Positions 5,941 to 8,152 of a DNA stretch of 8,152 nt are shown piece by piece; the first letter of the stretch is position 1, and each line of letters begins with the position of its first letter. Made by a program: the position numbers and the translations under genes. Origin of the DNA: RPQJ01 sp035691185. GTDB lineage: Bacteria > Pseudomonadota > Gammaproteobacteria > Steroidobacterales > Steroidobacteraceae. The notes under the pieces were generated by a model. That model saw only the letters and a list, made by a program, of their open reading frames with translations. It did no database searches and was not told the origin of the DNA. The stretch lies in assembly GCA_035691185.1 (NCBI GenBank), contig DASSJN010000114.1, forward strand, positions 1 through 8,152, written 5' to 3'.

Positions 5941-5956
5941 CGTTTCAGCTGAAACG
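5941..5956. promoter_or_regulatory. 16-base perfect palindrome CGTTTCAGCTGAAACG
   Basis: It begins eight bases after the stop of the GDCCVxC gene. As RNA it could form a six-pair stem with an AGCT loop. No T-run follows, so it is a poor intrinsic terminator and could equally be a binding site. It lies between two near-identical decamers, GCAGCCGGCG (5933-5942, overlapping its first two bases) and GCTGCCGGCG (5981-5990). Confidence 0.35.
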
Positions 5957-6218
5957 TGCAGGGAATCTTGAGAATCCGTTGCTGCCGGCGGCACCTCCGA
6001 CAGCGCCGCCTCGAGCGCCTTAGCAGTTGGGCGAGGGCCTCGGCTGGCAGCCGCACCGTGAGCGGCGAGTTCGCGGTTGCAAAGCCCGGAGAAATCCGGC
6101 GTCGACCGCGTCAAAACTGACTGTCGTTCAAGCGTCTCCCAAATCCAAGCCAGAGCCCTCACCCGGTTAAGAACACAGTCCGTCACCCGCTCCGCTCGCC
6201 TCCCCTCACCCCGAGGGC

Positions 6219-6244
6219 TTGCGGTCAACCGCAACCGCCGGCGG
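6219..6244. repeat. paired inverted repeats upstream of the small membrane-protein gene
   Basis: TTGCGGT (6219-6225) and ACCGCAA (6228-6234) are perfect complements separated by two bases, followed at once by the ten-base palindrome CCGCCGGCGG (6235-6244). The spacing is too tight for a good RNA hairpin, so a protein-binding dyad is more likely if it is functional. It is about 85 bases before the ATG at 6328. Confidence 0.25.
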
Positions 6245-6327
6245 CTCCAATTGTGATCTTCGTCGATGCGAGCCGGCCCGATTCCCTCTAGGATGGCCCG
6301 GCGCACCAATCCGGGGGATGGGCTGAC

Positions 6328-6474
6328 ATGGGCAGCGACGGCTTCGAGCGTGACGACGACGAGCGCATGAGCCTGGGCCAGCGGGCGTTCTGGACGGCCG
6401 TGTCGGCCTTTTCGGCCGTGCTGCTGTACCTCGCGGTCGTCTGCGCGCTGCCGCGCGGCCCCGTCGGCTACTGA
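6328..6474 (+). CDS. 48-residue single-pass membrane protein, unknown function
   Basis: ATG at 6328, TGA at 6472-6474. The product is 48 residues: an acidic hydrophilic start (ERDDDER at 7-13), SLGQR, then one hydrophobic segment from about residue 20 to 41 (FWTAVSAFSAVLLYLAVVCA), and a short tail, LPRGPVGY. GGGGGA at 6313-6318 lies nine bases before the ATG. The reading frame uses mostly G/C third positions, as the real genes around it do. The membrane segment is clear; the family is not recognised. It is convergent with the OPT transporter gene and its stop directly abuts the transporter's stop. A role as a small partner of a membrane complex is possible but nothing in the sequence shows which one. 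The main doubt is that a gene this short could be chance. Confidence 0.6.
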   Translation: MGSDGFERDDDERMSLGQRAFWTAVSAFSAVLLYLAVVCALPRGPVGY

Positions 6475-8152
6475 TCAATCGAGCGGCCGGCCGCGGACCG
6501 TCGCCGCCTGGGCAGCCCCGCCCCGCAGCAGAAAGGCGCACACGGCGACGGCCACGATCAGCGCCACGAATTCGCCGACCAAACCACCGAGCCGTGGCTC
6601 GATCGCTTTCGGGGCGATACCGGCCGCGACCAGGCCGGCAATCACGACACCGGCCAGGCCCTCGCCCGCCACCAGCCCCGACGCCGCGAGGATGCCGGTA
6701 TCGCTCGAGCCTTCCACCCTCGTGCCGCGTCTGCGCTCCACCAGCGCCCGCACGCAGCCGCCGACGAACAGGGGCGCCATCGTCGCGAGCGGCAGGTAGA
6801 TGCCGATCGCGAATGCGAGGCCCGACACGCCGCAGAGCATCGCGGCGATCGCAAGCCCGGCTCCCGTGAGCACCAGGTCCCAGGGCAGCGCGCCGGCGAG
6901 CACGCCTTCGATGATCGTCTTCATCAACGTCGCCTGCGGCGCCGGGATCTCCTTCGAGCCGAATTCGTAGGCGTGGCCGAGCAGCATGACCGTCGCTGCG
7001 ACGGCCCAGCAAGCGAATGCCGCGCCGATCAGCTGCCCCGCCTGTTGCCGCGCCGGTGTCGCGCCGACGAGCCAGCCCGTCTTCAGGTCCTGCGAAATGT
7101 CGCCCGCCTTGCTCGCGGCGACCGCGACGATCGTGCCCACCGTCAGCACGCCCGCCCGTGCACCGGCGTCGACCCATCCCGCCGCCGCGAAGATCGACGC
7201 CGTGCCGAGCAGCGTCACGAGCGCGATGCCGGAAGTCGGCTGCGAGGAGACGCCCACGATGCCGACGATGCGCGCGGCAACCGCGACGAACAGCACGCCG
7301 AACAAACCGACGCCCGCGGCGAGGATGGCTCGCTGGACCGGGTCCATGTCGCCTGCGAACACGCCCGGCACGAGGCCCGCCACGAGCACGACCGTGGCGA
7401 CGCCACCGAAGACGAACGCTGCCGGCAGGTCGCGATCCGTGCGCGTGTCGGCGGCGGCGCCGGCCGCGCCGTGTGCCTGCATTCCGCGCGCCACCGCCAT
7501 GAACGCGCCTGCCATGGTCGGCAGGCCGCGCAGCACCGTCAGGATACCCGCGGTCGCGACTGCGCCCGCGCCGATGTAGCGCACGTAGCGCGACCAGATG
7601 TCGCCGGCGTCCATCTCCGCAATCAGCCGCGTCGTCTCCGGATACAGCGGCTGCGTCATCGCTGCGCCCAGCCATGCGATCAGCGGCGTGATCACGATCG
7701 CCGAGATCAGCGCGCCCGCGACGCACACGGCGGCCTGACGGTATCCGAGGATGTAGCCCACGCCGAGCAGCGCCGGCGCAATCTCCAGCGCGAGCTCGGC
7801 CTTCGGCAGCACCGGCACCGCCGCGCTCAGTTCGCCCGGCATCAGGTAGACGAGCGAGACCATCACCTTCACTGCGGCACCGACGGCCATGCCGAGGAAG
7901 ATCCAGCGGCTCGCGCTCGCCGCGCCGCTTGCGCCGCGGTCGGTCGCGCGCAGCACTTCGGCACAGGCCGTGCCCTCGGGATACGGCAGCTCCGCGTGCG
8001 CATCGACGATCAGAATGCGTCGCAACGGCACCATCGCGGCGATGCCGAGCAGCGCACCGAGGAACGCGAGGACGACGACCTGCCAGTACGGCGGCACCAG
8101 GCCCCAGAGGAACAGCGCCGGGATCGTGAAGATCGTGCCGGTCGCGAGCGAC
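6475..8152 (-). CDS. OPT family oligopeptide transporter (5' end outside window)
   Basis: The frame is open from the window edge to the TGA at 6475-6477, about 558 codons; family members are usually 600-700 residues, so only the N-terminal segment is missing. The GTG at 8097 is internal: the residues before it (SLATGTIFTIPALFLWG) continue a membrane helix typical of the family. OPT proteins are multi-pass inner-membrane carriers, most likely proton-driven, for peptides or in plants metal-chelate complexes; bacterial substrates are mostly unknown. Landmarks: LPYPEGTACAEVL (near 7951-7990), the GDISQDLKTGW loop (near 7071-7103), and many hydrophobic segments throughout, including VVLAFLGALLGIAAMVPL near the left end of the protein. 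One long cytosolic/periplasmic loop near 7430-7500 (QAHGAAGAAADTRTD) separates two halves. No frameshift is visible. The gene ends flush against the 48-residue gene, leaving no room for a terminator between them. Confidence 0.92.
   Translation of the reverse strand, partial: SLATGTIFTIPALFLWGLVPPYWQVVVLAFLGALLGIAAMVPLRRILIVDAHAELPYPEGTACAEVLRATDRGASGAASASRWIFLGMAVGAAVKVMVSLVYLMPGELSAAVPVLPKAELALEIAPALLGVGYILGYRQAAVCVAGALISAIVITPLIAWLGAAMTQPLYPETTRLIAEMDAGDIWSRYVRYIGAGAVATAGILTVLRGLPTMAGAFMAVARGMQAHGAAGAAADTRTDRDLPAAFVFGGVATVVLVAGLVPGVFAGDMDPVQRAILAAGVGLFGVLFVAVAARIVGIVGVSSQPTSGIALVTLLGTASIFAAAGWVDAGARAGVLTVGTIVAVAASKAGDISQDLKTGWLVGATPARQQAGQLIGAAFACWAVAATVMLLGHAYEFGSKEIPAPQATLMKTIIEGVLAGALPWDLVLTGAGLAIAAMLCGVSGLAFAIGIYLPLATMAPLFVGGCVRALVERRRGTRVEGSSDTGILAASGLVAGEGLAGVVIAGLVAAGIAPKAIEPRLGGLVGEFVALIVAVAVCAFLLRGGAAQAATVRGRPLD

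Larger units (their letters stand above)
5933..6327. other. 395-base stretch without a convincing gene, rich in palindromes
   Basis: Both strands were read. A TTG-initiated minus-strand frame (about 5905-6309) spans it but overlaps the GDCCVxC gene, has no ribosome binding site and resembles no family I know. The stretch holds a 16-base perfect palindrome near its start, a TTGCGGT/ACCGCAA dyad and a CCGCCGGCGG palindrome near its end. CCCTCACCC occurs twice (around 6157 and 6203), a motif type common in GC-rich intergenic DNA. No tRNA, insertion sequence or clear promoter was found. It may be regulatory DNA for the 48-residue gene plus decayed sequence. Confidence 0.4.

Noticed and set aside
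6289..6294. TAGGAT as a -10 element for the 48-residue gene.
   Set aside because: No acceptable -35 lies 16-18 bases upstream.
5905..6309. A 134-codon minus-strand frame covering the gene-poor stretch.
   Set aside because: It starts at TTG without a ribosome binding site, overlaps the GDCCVxC gene and shows no known family. A decayed gene cannot be excluded.
6206..7726. A 506-codon minus-strand frame within the OPT transporter region.
   Set aside because: Arg/Gly-rich shifted-frame reading of the transporter; the OPT frame carries the family motifs.

Overview
This is a high-GC bacterial window. Gene density, GTG starts, 4-base start/stop overlaps and the protein families (GlpD, GFA proteins, glutathione transferase) suggest a proteobacterium, perhaps a soil or water gammaproteobacterium. 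That placement is inferred from style only; no rRNA or other phylogenetic marker is present. No tRNA, rRNA, CRISPR array, insertion sequence or phage gene was recognised.

Region 1 (1-3080, + strand) is a tight three-gene unit: the end of a DOMON-like protein, a DUF1343/GH171 protein related to the exo-beta-N-acetylmuramidase NamZ, and aerobic glycerol-3-phosphate dehydrogenase GlpD. Each junction is a GTGA in which the GTG start of the next gene overlaps the TGA stop of the previous one. Neither GTG has a strong ribosome binding site, so translational coupling is likely. The GH171 protein has no signal peptide, no alternative start is available, and it reads PQHG where the family usually has PEHG.

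Region 2 (3151-4725, - strand) reads, in transcription order, GFA protein, glutathione S-transferase, GFA protein. The two GFA paralogues flank the transferase, and this looks like a small glutathione/electrophile detoxification cassette. A divergent gene on the + strand (4837-5634) encodes an isocitrate lyase/PEP mutase superfamily enzyme of unknown substrate. It is followed by a 71-residue, cysteine-rich GDCCVxC-type protein (5717-5932).

Region 3 (5933-6327) is a 395-base stretch with no convincing gene but several perfect or near-perfect palindromes. It is followed by a 48-residue single-pass membrane protein (6328-6474). That gene converges exactly with an OPT-family oligopeptide transporter on the - strand (6475 to the window edge); the two stop codons together form TGATCA with no bases between them.

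The most promising less-described items are the DOMON-GH171-GlpD coupled operon with its cytoplasmic, Glu-to-Gln GH171 member, the GFA-GST-GFA cassette, and the tiny membrane protein abutting the OPT transporter.
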